A stretch of 64,000 bases of DNA from Chelydra serpentina (Eukaryota; Chordata; Testudines; Chelydridae): NCBI GenBank assembly GCA_037349315.1, contig JBAIAC010000001.1:8012501-8076500 (forward strand). The letters run 5' to 3'. Positions 35,432 to 46,292 of the stretch are shown here, in pieces. A program made the translations under genes and the position numbers. The stretch's first letter is position 1; every line of letters starts with the position of its first letter. A model generated the notes under the pieces. The model saw only the letters and a list, made by a program, of their open reading frames with translations, did no database searches and had not been told where the DNA came from.

Positions 35432-35727
35432 GGCTAGGTCTACACTACCCCCCCCTGTCGAACTAAGGTACGCAACTTCAGCTACGTGAATAACGTAGCT
35501 GAAGTCGAAGTACCTTAGTTCGAATGAAAAAGCACTTACCCGGGGTCCAGACGCGGCGCGCAGGCTCCCCCATCGACTCCGCCTACTCCGTTCGTCGAGC
35601 TGGATTACCAGCGTCGACGACGGAGCACTTCCTGGTTCGATTTATCGCGTCTTGACAAGACGCGATAAATCGAACCCAGAACATCGATCGCGCGCCTCCG
35701 ACGGGACGCGTAAGTATAGACCTACCC
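35432..35727. mobile_element. Palindromic CpG-rich MITE, copy 3 (best preserved)
   Basis: The ends read ggctaggtctacact and agtatagacctaccc, with perfect TAA direct repeats at 35429-35431 and 35728-35730. It has the CTTCAGCTACGT/ACGTAGCTGAAG hairpin. A second hairpin at about 35634-35676 has arms ggttcgatttatcgcgtctt and aagacgcgataaatcgaacc and almost no loop. TAA duplications and terminal similarity to 46977 suggest a non-autonomous Harbinger family. Confidence 0.8.
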
Positions 35728-36159
35728 TAAGCAATGTTTGTCATCAGTCTTGACATTCCTTTTCCAAGCAGCTGAGTACAGTGCTTTTGGCACTAAATGG
35801 AACTAAATAAAAAAACAGACACATTTGGTGTCCATAACTTTTGAACATTCACTGCAACATCCATTCATATTTAGCATGCCTCTTCTGCAAAGAAAGAAAA
35901 AGTTTATTCAAGCAGAGGTTCTCCTCCAAAACACTCCCAAAGCACTGGTTATTTGGGTTAGTCATAAAGCTTACTGGCACATTTTGAAAGCATAAGCTTC
36001 TTTTTCCGGAGGAGTTCACAAGAGTTTCATCTGTTGTTATTTCTGGACCAACAGTCTTGTATAATCCGATGGCACTTTTTATTTGACGGTGTCAAAGATG
36101 GGGAGGTGAGTGGAGTTTAAAGCTTTAAACAACCTCCGGAAGTTGTTATTTTTCCTAAA

Positions 36160-36240
36160 AGGAGAGATCTTGTAGCTAAGAGATTAAGTGACTTGCCCAA
36201 GGCTGAAGAGTTAATCAGGACCACTGGCTCCCAGTCTTGC
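36160..36240 (-). repeat. MIR-like fragment
   Basis: The segment aagagattaagtgacttgcc followed by caaggctg is a reverse-complemented MIR core. Confidence 0.5.
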
Positions 36241-36259
36241 ATGCTTGACCCAATTGGCC

Positions 36260-36905
36260 CCTTTTTCTAACGGGCATGATAAGTTATTTTCACAGTTATT
36301 ACTCTTCTTGAGCCTTGTAATGGACATTCTTATCTGCTCAGATGCCCAACTGTTGTCAGAGGAGCAGGTGACAGCTACGGCCAGGTCTTTTTTATCAACT
36401 CTGTGCATGGGCAATAGACTGCAACCATTTCTTCAGGATGTAATTATCATCCATGCCTTTGTCAATGCCAAATTAGATACTGCAATACACTCTCTATGGG
36501 GCTATGCATTCATTCCATCTGGAAAATGATGTGCAGAATTCAGCAGCCTGCTTATTAAATGAAGTTTATTTTCACAGATATATTAAACCAGTGGTCTAGG
36601 ACCTGCCCTGGCTGATTATAGGTTTCTGGATAGATTTTAAAGTGCTGATTTTAATCTATAAACTCCTAAATAGCCTTGGATTATAAAGGACTCTTTTTGT
36701 GGCATACTGCCATAGTTGAAAAGTCAGGAAGACACCATTGGTAGAGTCCCCCGATGTGCAGCCACCTAGCCACACCAGAAATGGGAAAGGGTGGTTTGCC
36801 CTTAGGGCCAAAAGCCTTTGGAACTTGCTTCCTCCCGGATCACAACAACCCAATTTTGTTAAACTACCAGACACACCTCAAGGACCATGTCTTCTCCCTG
36901 GCCTG
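36260..36905 (+). pseudogene. L2-like LINE reverse transcriptase C-terminal relic
   Basis: Plus-strand frames read HAFVNAKLDTAIHSLWGY, later ADYRFLDRF and RAKSLWNLLPPGSQQPNFVK. They resemble the RT C-terminus of L2-type LINEs, where an LDYCN..L..G motif and a final LWNSLP motif are typical. Several stops and frame changes are present. This is an old copy. Confidence 0.6.
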
Positions 36906-36913
36906 TAGGGGGT

Positions 36914-37735
36914 TAGAATCATAGAATCAAAGAAGATTAGGGTTCGACGAGACCTCAGGAGGTCATCTAGTCCAACCCCCTGCTCAAAGCAGGACCAAAA
37001 CCAACTAAATCATCCCAGCCAGGGCTTTGTCAAGCCTGACAGTAAAAAACTCTAAGGAAGGAGATTCCACCACCTCCCTAGGTAACCCATTCCAGTGCTT
37101 TACCACCCTCCTAGTGAAAAGGTTTTTCCTAATATCCAACCTAAACTTCCTACTGCAACTTGAGACCATTACTCCTCGTTCTATCATCTGGTACCATTGA
37201 GAACAGTCTAGATCCATCCTCTTTGGAACCGCCCTTCAGGTAGTTTAAACAGCTATCAAATCCCCCCTCATTCTTCTCTTCTGCAGACTAAATAATCCCA
37301 GTTCCCTCAGCCTCTCTTCATAAGTCATGTGCTCCAGCCCCCTAATCATTTTTGTTGCCCTCCCCTGGACTCTTTCCAATTTTTCCACATCCTTCTTGTA
37401 GTGTGGGGCCCAAAACTGGACACAGTACTCCAGATGAGGCCTTATCAATGCCAGATAGAGGGGAATGATCATGTCCCTTGATCTGCTGGCAATGCTCCTA
37501 CTTATACAGCCCAAAATGCCGTTAGCCTTCTTGGCAACAAGGGCACACTGTTGACTCATATCCAGCTTCTCATTCATCGTAATCCCTAGGTCCTTTTCTG
37601 CAGAACTTCTGCCTAGCTACTCGGTCCCTAGTCTGTAGCGGTGCATGGGATTCTTCCTTCCTAAGTGCAGGACTTGTCCTTGTTGAACCTCATCAGATTT
37701 CTTTTGGCCCAATCCTCTAATTTGTCTAGGTCCCT
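36914..37735 (-). mobile_element. CR1 LINE 3' portion
   Basis: It contains minus-strand fragments such as [33 protein letters not shown] and [19 protein letters not shown], followed by the CR1 3' end (about 36914-36990). Frames are broken. It is a different insertion from 17071 and 50133 but covers the same region. Confidence 0.9.
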
Positions 37736-38040
37736 GTCACAGGGTCTGCGCAGATTTCAACCCTCTCATCCCTGCGCCCTGTGCTTAGGCTGGTCAAATA
37801 AAGAGTCCCAACACCTTCTTCAGCTGTTTCACCCGCATGCCTTTATTTACAGTGCTTTGTGCAGCCCGAATTCCCCCAACAGCTATCTCCCCACAGACCC
37901 TCCCCAGGGTCTTCTGGCCCTTGAGGCTCCCTTTAGTCGGTAGAGCGACAGAGATGTAACCCCCCTGTTCTCCTCCACTGCTAGCCCCTTCACTGAGCTT
38001 TTCCCAAGGCTTATATACCCCTCCCAGTCCTTGATAGTTA
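37736..38040. repeat. LTR-like fragment
   Basis: It starts tgtcacagggtctgcgc, next to the CR1 boundary, and contains aataaagagtcccaacacct and tatataccc. The composition and the TG start suggest part of an LTR, but no right end or target duplication was found. Confidence 0.35.
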
Positions 38041-38049
38041 TCGGTCTCA

Positions 38050-38880
38050 GAAAGCCAGCATTGATGAGGAGATTCAACACCACCTCCAATGTGCCAGTGC
38101 AGCTTTCAGACACTTGAGAAAATATATCTTTGAAGATTGTGACATCAAGGACCAAACCAAGGTTCTCGTGTACCAGGCCATCATTATCCCCACTCTCCTG
38201 TATAGTGCTGAAAATTGGGTCATGTTCAGTAGACACCTCCAGGCTGTTGAACGATACTATCAACAGTGCCTCCACAAGATCTTATGAATTAAGTGGGATG
38301 ATCGACGCACCAACATCAGCTTTCTGTACCAAGCCAAGACCTCCAACATCAAAGCTATAATCATTTGGCACCAAATCCACTGGGCTGGTCAAGTTCTTCA
38401 AATGCCAGACAATCGGCTCCCAAAGCAGGTCATGTCAAGGCTAATGAGGGAAGGGCAAAGAAAGCACTTCAAAGACACCCTCAAAGCCAACATGAAGAAG
38501 TGCAACATCGACATAAACTTATGGGAAACCCAAGCCTTCAACCAACTAAAATGGAGATGGACCATGTGGTAAGGATCACAGCATTCTGAGACCCAACGAA
38601 GACAACAAGAAACAGAGAAATGGGAAAGGAGGAAAGAACATGCTGCAGCCTGACTCAACAATCCAAATCCGCCTCTTCTACCGGAAAACATCTGCCCCAA
38701 CTGCAATAAGATCTGTAGCTCTCAAATTGCTCTTATTAGCCACCTGCGGATCCACCAGCAATAACAGCTATCATTTCCTGGAAGACTATCATCCTCGAAC
38801 TCCGAGGGATCACCAACTACTACTACTTATCCTCCACAAGGCAACCCACAGTAGCAATGTGGGATAGGATCTAAGTTCAA
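38050..38880 (+). pseudogene. Non-LTR LINE ORF C-terminal relic (clade uncertain)
   Basis: Plus-strand frames read TKVLVYQAIIIPTLLYSAEN, then YYQQCLHKIL, KWDDRRTNISFL and HWAGQVLQMPDNRLPKQVM. Near the end (38700-38760) a CCHH-like remnant ICSSQIALISHLRIHQQ appears. The order LLYSAE..W, cLhkIL, W.DRRTN, HWaGHv is typical of RT-linked C-termini of RTE- or Jockey-like LINEs. A TGA and frameshifts break it. Confidence 0.65.
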
Positions 38881-39471
38881 CACATGCTTTTTTTCTCTTG
38901 TTCTTCTGCAGATTAGTTCCAAGGAGAAAACAGAAGTATTTCTTGCTCAGTAGTTGCATGCTTGAGATGAGACAGAAATGAATTATTCTTATCTTGGCTT
39001 GTGTAATTACAGCATGCTTTCACTTTGCCCTGTTAGTGCCCACAGTAAAAGTTACAAAGGAAATAGTTGCATCAGCATGGATAGACCGTCATCACCCTCC
39101 CATGAATCCAACTTAATTCCCTGTCTCACTCCACTAAGCAGTGTCTTTTTCTAGTAGAATCCCATAGATGGCGTATTTTACATAGTACAATTAATGACAA
39201 AATTCCCTTATTGATTTTATTTGTATTATATAAAAAGTAATCTTCATGGGCCTTTTAAAATCTGCCTTTGGAAAGATCCTATACATTGTTTTGGCAGAAC
39301 AACATTCAGGCAGTGGGTTAATCTTGTAATGCAGAACTTGCCCTAAAAACACGTTTTCTGAAATATAGAGAATGCCTAGAAAGTGTATGTGTATCCTATA
39401 ACATACATGTAACCTATGATCAGCCAAAAAAGGACACTACTGTAAATTCACCTACAGAATACAGGCTAGAC

Positions 39472-39782
39472 CAGGGATAGGCAACCTATGGCACGCATGC
39501 CAAGGGCGGCACGAGAGCTGATTTTCAGTGGCACTCACACTGCCCGGGTCCTGGCCACCGGCCTGGGGGGCTCTGCATTTTAATTTAATTTTAAATGGAG
39601 CTCCTTAAACATTTTAAAAACCTTATTTACTTTACATACAACAATAGTTTAGTTATATATTAAAGACTTGTAGAAAAAGACCTTCTAAAAACGTTAAAAT
39701 GTATTACTGGCACGCGAAACCTTAAATTAGAGTGAATAAATGAAGACGCATCACACCACTTCTGAAAGGTTGCCGACCCCTG
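39472..39782. mobile_element. Non-autonomous hAT element (311 bp)
   Basis: The ends CAGGGATAGGCAACCT and AGGTTGCCGACCCCTG are inverted terminal repeats with a few mismatches. The flanks GGCTAGAC (39464-39471) and AGCTAGAC (39783-39790) form an 8-bp target duplication with one mismatch. The interior is AT-rich and non-coding. Confidence 0.85.
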
Positions 39783-40218
39783 AGCTAGACAGTAGGGTCT
39801 TATGAAATCCATAAACTGAATTAAGTTGTTCAAACTGTAGTTATTCAGAGACCCTTCTACTTACAATCTCTATGCCAGTAGGCTCGGTATTTCTCCTCAT
39901 TTTTTTAATTCAGGGATATTAAATGAAAACTAGTTATTCTGTTATTTATTATTCTTCACCTGATGTCTCCATAATCTATGCACAATATTATCATCATTTC
40001 CAAGGCAACCTCTTGTGATATAACAAAGGACAACAACTTCAGGTGAAGAATAAGCAGTGGGAACAAATATATTCCTAAGCAACAGATATCCTGTTATCAT
40101 GCAAACATCCTTGGAAATACAAAGAGGGATGATAAGAGAGACAGAAAGTGTGAGAGATCAGCAGTTTTGTTTCTAAACAGAAGCAAAATTGGGCCCAATC
40201 AAAACTCTGGGATTTAGA

Positions 40219-41346
40219 CAGGGGTCCCAAAACTGTGGTAAATGTACCATTGGTGGTTCATGCACTTGTTACAAGTGGTACACTGTAACAAAATGGTCTG
40301 TCCTTTTTAAGGAGTAGTGAGCCTAACCCCAACCAATCTCTGTTGCAAGACATGGCCCCTTTGAAGAAACAGGTATTCAAGAGAGCAGCAGACTAACTGG
40401 GAAATGGGGCCAGGTATAAGGAGGAGGCTACTTGATAAACATGATAAAAGCTGTTAGGTGTCTCCCAGGAGCAGAGAGAAGGCAGACAGGCTGGAGGGGA
40501 GAATTACAAGGTAGCATCAAGTCAGGAATGAGGCTCCCTGTGATGATGAACCAGAAGTGAGACTGGTGGGCTGGTGGAGCCTACCTGGGCTGGGCCATGA
40601 TCCCAGATAGGCTAATGGATGGGAGGAAGAAGTTGTGAATCCAGGGGACCAAAGCAGGAGATGGCTTGTGGGAAAGACTCTCCAGAGAGGCCACTGGCAG
40701 AGCTCTCTGGCTCAGAGAGAAACAGGAATATGAAGCCTTGGAACAAGGGTGAATTGGAGCTGAAGCTGCCCAATGCTCAAGTAAAATCCCCCAGTTCCAG
40801 CCAAGACTCCTCACCTTGTCAAGGCTGATTCCCCACTCTGGCACTTCAAGTGCAGAAGGTGGAGCCCCGCAAGGATTTTTAAAAATTAATACTTGCCACT
40901 CCAGGCTTGTATTAAACTCTCAAGGTTACAGTTTTTTCTGACCTTGGCTTGGTAAACGCTGCCACCACCCAAATTCAAAACCCCTTTTTGGAACCCAGGA
41001 ATTCCCTTCCTGGGTTCCAACAAAAAGTTCTGTCAGAACTGGAACCTTCCCGTGAAAAGTCTGTGTTTAGACAATCTGGCATTTTCTGATGAAAAAACAT
41101 TTCATTGAAAAGTTTCCAACCAGCTGTAATCCTCATGTTCTCTAACTCCTCATTCTTTTAGTTACCCCAGGTGGATATCCACCAGCCAGATTCAAAACTT
41201 ATTTTATTAGGAGTCCGTAAATACTTAAGTAAAGTCTATTAAAGCCTAAAATGTGCACAGAAAGGAGAAATTTGCATGTGGTACTTCAAACATCCATTTT
41301 GTAAGAAGGTGGTTGGTACATGAACCAATAAAGTTTGGGACTTGCT
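40219..41346. mobile_element. hAT-like element (1.1 kb) with a perfect 8-bp target duplication and an LTR fragment inside
   Basis: The left end is CAGGGGTCCCAAAACTG and the right end is AAAGTTTGGGACTTGCT. The direct repeats GATTTAGA at 40211-40218 and 41347-41354 are identical. Inside, 40813-41022 looks like an LTR fragment (tgtcaaggctgattccccac, then tctggcact). The remainder has no recognisable transposase, so it is non-autonomous. Confidence 0.7.
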
Positions 41347-41813
41347 GATTTAGACTCCAGATTGTCCAGATTTGGCTCCTTGTAGGGACAGCCCATACCT
41401 ATGAACTTTGCTTTCGGCCCATATCTAAGCAGGACATTTTTAACAGGGTCCATAATACGTCAGCTACTCTAACAAACGCCACTCCTAGTCCAACTGAGTT
41501 ATGGTTGTGACCCTATATTTCTCCTCAAAGGCCTCTAATTACAGCTTTCAAATGTCTTTAATGGATTCACTTTTTTTTACTATAAAATATTTGTATTAAC
41601 TTTTTGCAATCTCACATCATAACTGATCACACGTTCAGACTTAAAAATTACAGATCTCTGAGCCAGGCCCTTCGGCATGGCTGCTTTGCATCATGCAACT
41701 AGCGTAATTTGGCCCTAAAAGTGGTTTAGCAAGCCCAAGCCTAATGGTGATTCAGCAGTGGCAGAGAGGCTCACAGGAGCTATTATGCAACAGGTCCTTA
41801 TTGTTGCAGCAGG

Positions 41814-42464
41814 CAGGGCCGGCTCCAGGCACCAGCCTGCCAAGCACACGCTTCGGGTGGCACCTATCTTGGGGCGGCAGCTCAGATTTTTTTTTTAACA
41901 TACTTCGGCAGTGCTCGGGAGGGGTGGGTTTCCCTGGGCGCTGTGGGGGAGGATGGTGTGTTGCCGCGCTGTTGGGGCGGGGCGGCACAGGCATGCCGCC
42001 CTCCCCGCAGCGTTCCTCCGGCTGGGGAGAGCGGCGCCGCGGGCGGGCATGCCGCCCTCCCCGCGGCACTCCTCCGGCCGGGGGAGAGCGGGGCCGCAGG
42101 TGGACATGGCGCCCTCCCTGGGGTGCTCCTCCGGCTGGGGAGAGCGGCGCCGCGGGCGGGCATGCCGCCCTCCCCACGGCGCTCCTCCGGCCGGAGGAGA
42201 GCGGGGCCGCAGGTGGACATGACGCCCTCCCTGGGGTGCTCCTCCGGCCAGGGGAGAGCGGGGCCGCGGGCAGGCATGCCGCCGCCCCCGCGGTGCTCCT
42301 CCGGCCGGGAGAGGGGCTGGGGGAGGGGGTTGTTGCAGCGCAACACTGGGGGGGGGGTTGTTTCCGCGGGCACTGGTGGGCGTTGTTTTTTTTTGTTTCG
42401 GTGGGGCGGCGCTTGGGTTTGGTTTTTTTTGCTTGGGGCAGCAAAAATGTTAGAGCCAGCCCTG
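41814..42464. mobile_element. Non-autonomous hAT element with an internal 57-bp minisatellite
   Basis: The ends CAGGGCCGGCTCCAGG and TAGAGCCAGCCCTG are inverted. Perfect 8-bp direct repeats GCAGCAGG lie at 41806-41813 and 42465-42472. Bases about 41985-42310 are a GC-rich tandem array: the word cctccgg recurs at 42015, 42071, 42128, 42184, 42241 and 42298, a period of 56-57 bp, with alternating unit types. A period close to 19 codons keeps several frames open on both strands, which explains the ORFs of up to 258 codons. They are not genes. Confidence 0.88.
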
Positions 42465-42844
42465 GCAGCAGGCAAGAGATGGAGTGGTCAGAGTAAAGAG
42501 GATGGCAGGATGTCCATGCACTATGTTGATCTTTCCCTGTATGTTCATCCAGTAATGGCTATGGCAGTTCTGCCTGAGTTAGAGCAGCCCTCATGTTGTC
42601 CTAACACAGAACAGAGGGAATGGCAATGCACAATGCAGCACCAGAAACAGGGAAGCACACAGGAGAAATTTAAGATGCCTTTACATCCCATCCCTGGACC
42701 TGCATCTAGTGCATTTTGACCACAAGTGAGGATCTCCCATAACTAAGTATTAAAGGCAAACTGAAAGGCTTGTTTATGTCTTATTCTGGTTCAGGAACCA
42801 GGATTCTGTGATTCTCCTGCAGCAGTTTACTATGGCTCTGACAA

Positions 42845-43040
42845 CGCCAAGGCACTAGGAGTCAGGAGATCAAGGTTCTATTCTTGACTCTGCCACTGAT
42901 TCCCTATCGCCTTGGGCAAGTCACTTAGACTCCCTGTGCCTTGGTTTCCTCATCTATAAAACGAGTCTAATGACACTTATGCTCCTTTGTAAAGCACTTG
43001 AAGATGTCAGATCAAAAAGCTATATAAATGCTAAGTATCA
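42845..43040 (+). repeat. MIR SINE relic
   Basis: It contains the conserved core: gactctgccactgattccct, cttgggcaagtcacttagac, ttggtttcctcatctataaa, then a 3' part (gtaaagcacttgaagatgtc). It is the clearest MIR-type copy in the window. Confidence 0.75.
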
Positions 43041-43209
43041 CTGTCATGAACACCTACACAGTGCAGGGAGCTGCACAGTTCACAATGCTTTAAGAGTCAG
43101 TGACACTTATTACAAGCGATGTCCCTTACTTTTTCATCTCTGTACAACAAGATCGGGAGTTGCTGAGTGCTGCAAAAAGCACCCCGGTGAAGGTAGGTGA
43201 GTACTGCTT

Positions 43210-43277
43210 ATTAACTATTAATAATATTAATAATAATAAATGATAATAATGATGATGATAATAATAAATAATAATAT
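43210..43277. repeat. (ATA/ATG)n simple repeat
   Basis: This is an interrupted trinucleotide run of aataat and gatgat units. Confidence 0.9.
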
Positions 43278-43895
43278 TGGGAGGAGAGGTGGAGCGAGGG
43301 TGATAAGAAAACAGTCCCTTATTTTTGAAATATAATGTTGGCAACTCTAGGAAAAGTGATCTATTAACTCAGGTAACTGATCTTCATAACTAAACACACT
43401 AACACAAAAGAGATCATTGTAAAGTTTACTCTTATTAGGGATGTGGGGTCTTAAATTATCCGGGGTTTGTTCATTTTAAGAGCATTTCAGTTCCCCTTTA
43501 AGTGTGGACCAAAATAGAAATTGGAATCTAGATATGTTGAGAGTCCTGCCTTGATTTTACAAGCCAAGGCTGAGAACCTGCTCTGAAAGTTTTCCTACAA
43601 ATGCATTTATCCACCAGACAAGACAGGAATCCATGCAGATCTGCTCCAGCTAGTACACTCAGGAGACATCTGTTGTAAAGTTACATTGCAAATTGACATT
43701 TACTTGCTTGTTTTGACTGGGGCCTGGCCTACACTACACAGTTAGGTGGACATAAGGCAGATTACCTTGACCTAATTATGTCAGTGTCTACACTACAGCC
43801 TTGTCCCGCCAATGTAAGTGCCCTACTACACCGACATCATAACTCCACTCCACAAAAGGCGTAGGGCTTATGTTGGTAGTGTCTGTGTGGAGACT

Positions 43896-44889
43896 AGAAA
43901 AATACCTGTGGCACCTTAGAGACTAACAAATTTATTTCAGCATAAGCTTTCGTGGGTTAAGAACCCACTTCATCGGATGCATGGAATGGAACATACAGTA
44001 ATCAGATATTTATACATTCAGAGAAACATGAAAAGGTGGGAGTGTCTATAGCAATGTTAAGAGGCTAATTAAGCAAATACTCACCAGCAACCATACAAAA
44101 AAAACACTATCCCAGGAACCTATCCTTGCAACAAAGCCCGATGCCAACTCTGTCCACATATCTATTCAAGTGACACCATCACAGGGCCTAATCACATCAG
44201 CCACACCATCAGGGGCTCGTTCACCTGCACATCTACCAATGTGATATATGCCATCATGTGCCAGCAATGCCCCTCTGCCATGTACATTGGCCAAACTGGA
44301 CAGTCTCTACGCAAAAGAATAAACGGACACAAAACTGACATCAAGAATCGTCACATTCAAAAGCCAGTAGGTGAACACTTCAACCTCTCTAATCACTCAA
44401 TGAAAGACTTTAAAGTGGCTATTTTGCAACAGATAAACTTCAAAAACAGGCTCCAACGAGAAACTGCTGAATTGGAATTAATATGCAAACTAGATACCAT
44501 TACCTTAGGCTTGAATATTGACTGTGGGTGGCTCGGTCATTACGTTAACTGAATTTATTTCCCCTCCTTAAAAAACTCTTAACACCTTTGTGTCAACTGT
44601 CTGTAATGTAATGGGCCATGTTGATTATCACTTCAAAAGTTTCTACTGATAACAGTTCCTTTCAATTAATTAGCCTCTTAACATTGCTATAGACACTCCC
44701 ACCTTTTCATGTTTCTCTGAATGTATAAATATCTGATTACTGTATGTTCCATTCCATGCATCCGATGAAGTGGGTTCTTAACCCACGAAAGCTTATGCTG
44801 AAATAAATGTGTTAGTCTCTAAGGTGCCACAGGTATTTTTCTTGTTTTCTTTTTGCTGACACAGACTAACACGGCCACTACACTGAAAC
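43896..44889 (+). mobile_element. Penelope-like element with 177-bp inverted arms and a 13-bp target duplication
   Basis: Perfect 13-bp direct repeats CTGTGTGGAGACT lie at 43883-43895 and 44890-44902. The left arm (43896-44072) is an almost exact inverted copy of 44666-44842, with one mismatch seen in about 177 bp. Between the arms is the 3' part of a Penelope ORF, and after the right arm comes the terminal cagactaacacggccactac. An extra inverted copy at the truncated 5' end is a known arrangement in Penelope-like elements. Confidence 0.9.
44108..44552 (+). CDS. Penelope GIY-YIG endonuclease domain (fragment, open frame)
   Basis: The frame includes CNKARCQLCPHIYSSD, ICQQC-like IMCQQCPSAMYIGQTGQSLR, KRINGHKTDIKN, KPVGEHFNLSNH and a final ELICKLDTITLGLNIDCGWL before a stop at 44552. 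It corresponds to the C-terminal third of the protein at 33309-34894, lacking the RT. It is 5'-truncated by insertion and cannot act alone as a retroelement. Confidence 0.88.
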
Positions 44890-46292
44890 CTGTGTGGAGA
44901 CTGTTACTTACATCAGCTGTTAGCTCTCCTGTCAATTTCACGGCTCAGATTGACAAGAAACCCAGGCAGTTAGAGCCCAGCTACCCCCTGCTTCCCTGGA
45001 GAGCTGGGCAGTGGGGCCCCACTCCCGGCTGAGAGCCGGGGTGAGAAGCCCAAGCAGCTTCCCCCCTTTCCCTCCCCAGCTCCTGGCATCGAATGGGGAG
45101 CTGGGGGGAAGGGGCGGGGCGGATCCCCACACTGCCCTTCTTAGGTCAGTGGAAGCGCTCCAAGGAGTGCAGTATGGATATGCACCACTGCAGTAACTAC
45201 TGCGGTGGCTGTAAATAGACCTAATATAGGTTGACTTACGTTTTTAGTGTAGACATACCCTGGGTCTCACAACACCAGATACAAGAAGAAAAAAATGCCA
45301 GATAGCCCAGCCCTGACATGCACCAAGTGGATCAGAAGTGAAATCTCAGTCAACTTGGCTTCTGATGTGTTTTCCTGTTGCGAAAACAGGGTTGAGTAAG
45401 AACCAGGCAGAATTACTTGCACCACAGATCAGTGAGAAAGCTCCAGAGAGAGAGAGAACATGCAACACAGCAAACGGAGCAGAGGGCTTCCAGAATAAAT
45501 GAAAATCGTCTGACTCATACTGAAGAGGGAATACATAATGTGTCCATTTGACGATCACCGAGAAAGCTTTCGAAATGAGTCCTTGTTAAACTCAGACTGG
45601 ATTATGGAAAGTCCTCACAAACCGACAATACCCGCGGAGAGCTGACATTCCTTCCCTTCACCACCCTGCAACACAAATGGTCAGGAATTTGGGAACAGAT
45701 TTGGGTAAAGCAGATACAGCCAGTTCAGGTAAAGGATCTGCCATTACCTTTGTAAGCTTCTCAAGTCCCAGCATTTATAACCAACCTTAACATTTATTTG
45801 TTGATATTAGTTCTGGATAGAAATCTGTCCTGCAAGACTTTTGATTATGGGTTTTTCTTCTGTGTTTGTAAAGCACTTAGCACAATGGGGCCCAGATCCT
45901 AATTATTTGCTACCCACAATACAGAAAAATAGTAAAATGCTGAAAAGTTTCCAAGAAGACCCCAAAAGTTTGGATCACTATCAAACATCCATCGAAGTGT
46001 TTTGGAAGAAAGAGCATGAAAAGTGCTATATAAAAGCAAATTCTATTTTTTTCCATCGGATTCCACTCCCAGCCCTCTGCTCTCCATATATCTAGAACTG
46101 CTCTCCTGAGTCCCTCTTCAAACCAGCTCTTTCCCATCATATTATATGTTTGTTCCCAATGGAAAAAGCCAAATGTCCCTCAACCTGATCCTACATCCTT
46201 CCATCATCATAATTTTGATTGCCTTAGAGCCTGCACTGAAATGTCCCACTTTGTAATAAATTCCCCAACTCAGAAATACCAGAATGCATCAC

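Larger units (their letters stand above)
43721..45263. mobile_element. MITE split by a Penelope-like insertion
   Basis: The left end ggcctggcctacactacac and the right end tttagtgtagacataccctg are imperfect inverted termini. Removing the insertion 43896-44889 and one copy of its target duplication leaves a non-coding element of about 540 bp, with a GC-rich centre. Boundaries are approximate. Confidence 0.6.

Noticed and set aside
38130..38589. A host gene or exon at 38.1-38.6 kb
   Set aside because: The frames resemble the C-terminal part of a non-LTR LINE protein and are broken by stops.
41744..42719. Long overlapping ORFs (up to 258 codons) on both strands
   Set aside because: They come from a 57-bp GC-rich tandem array inside a hAT element whose period is close to 19 codons. 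No domain is recognisable.
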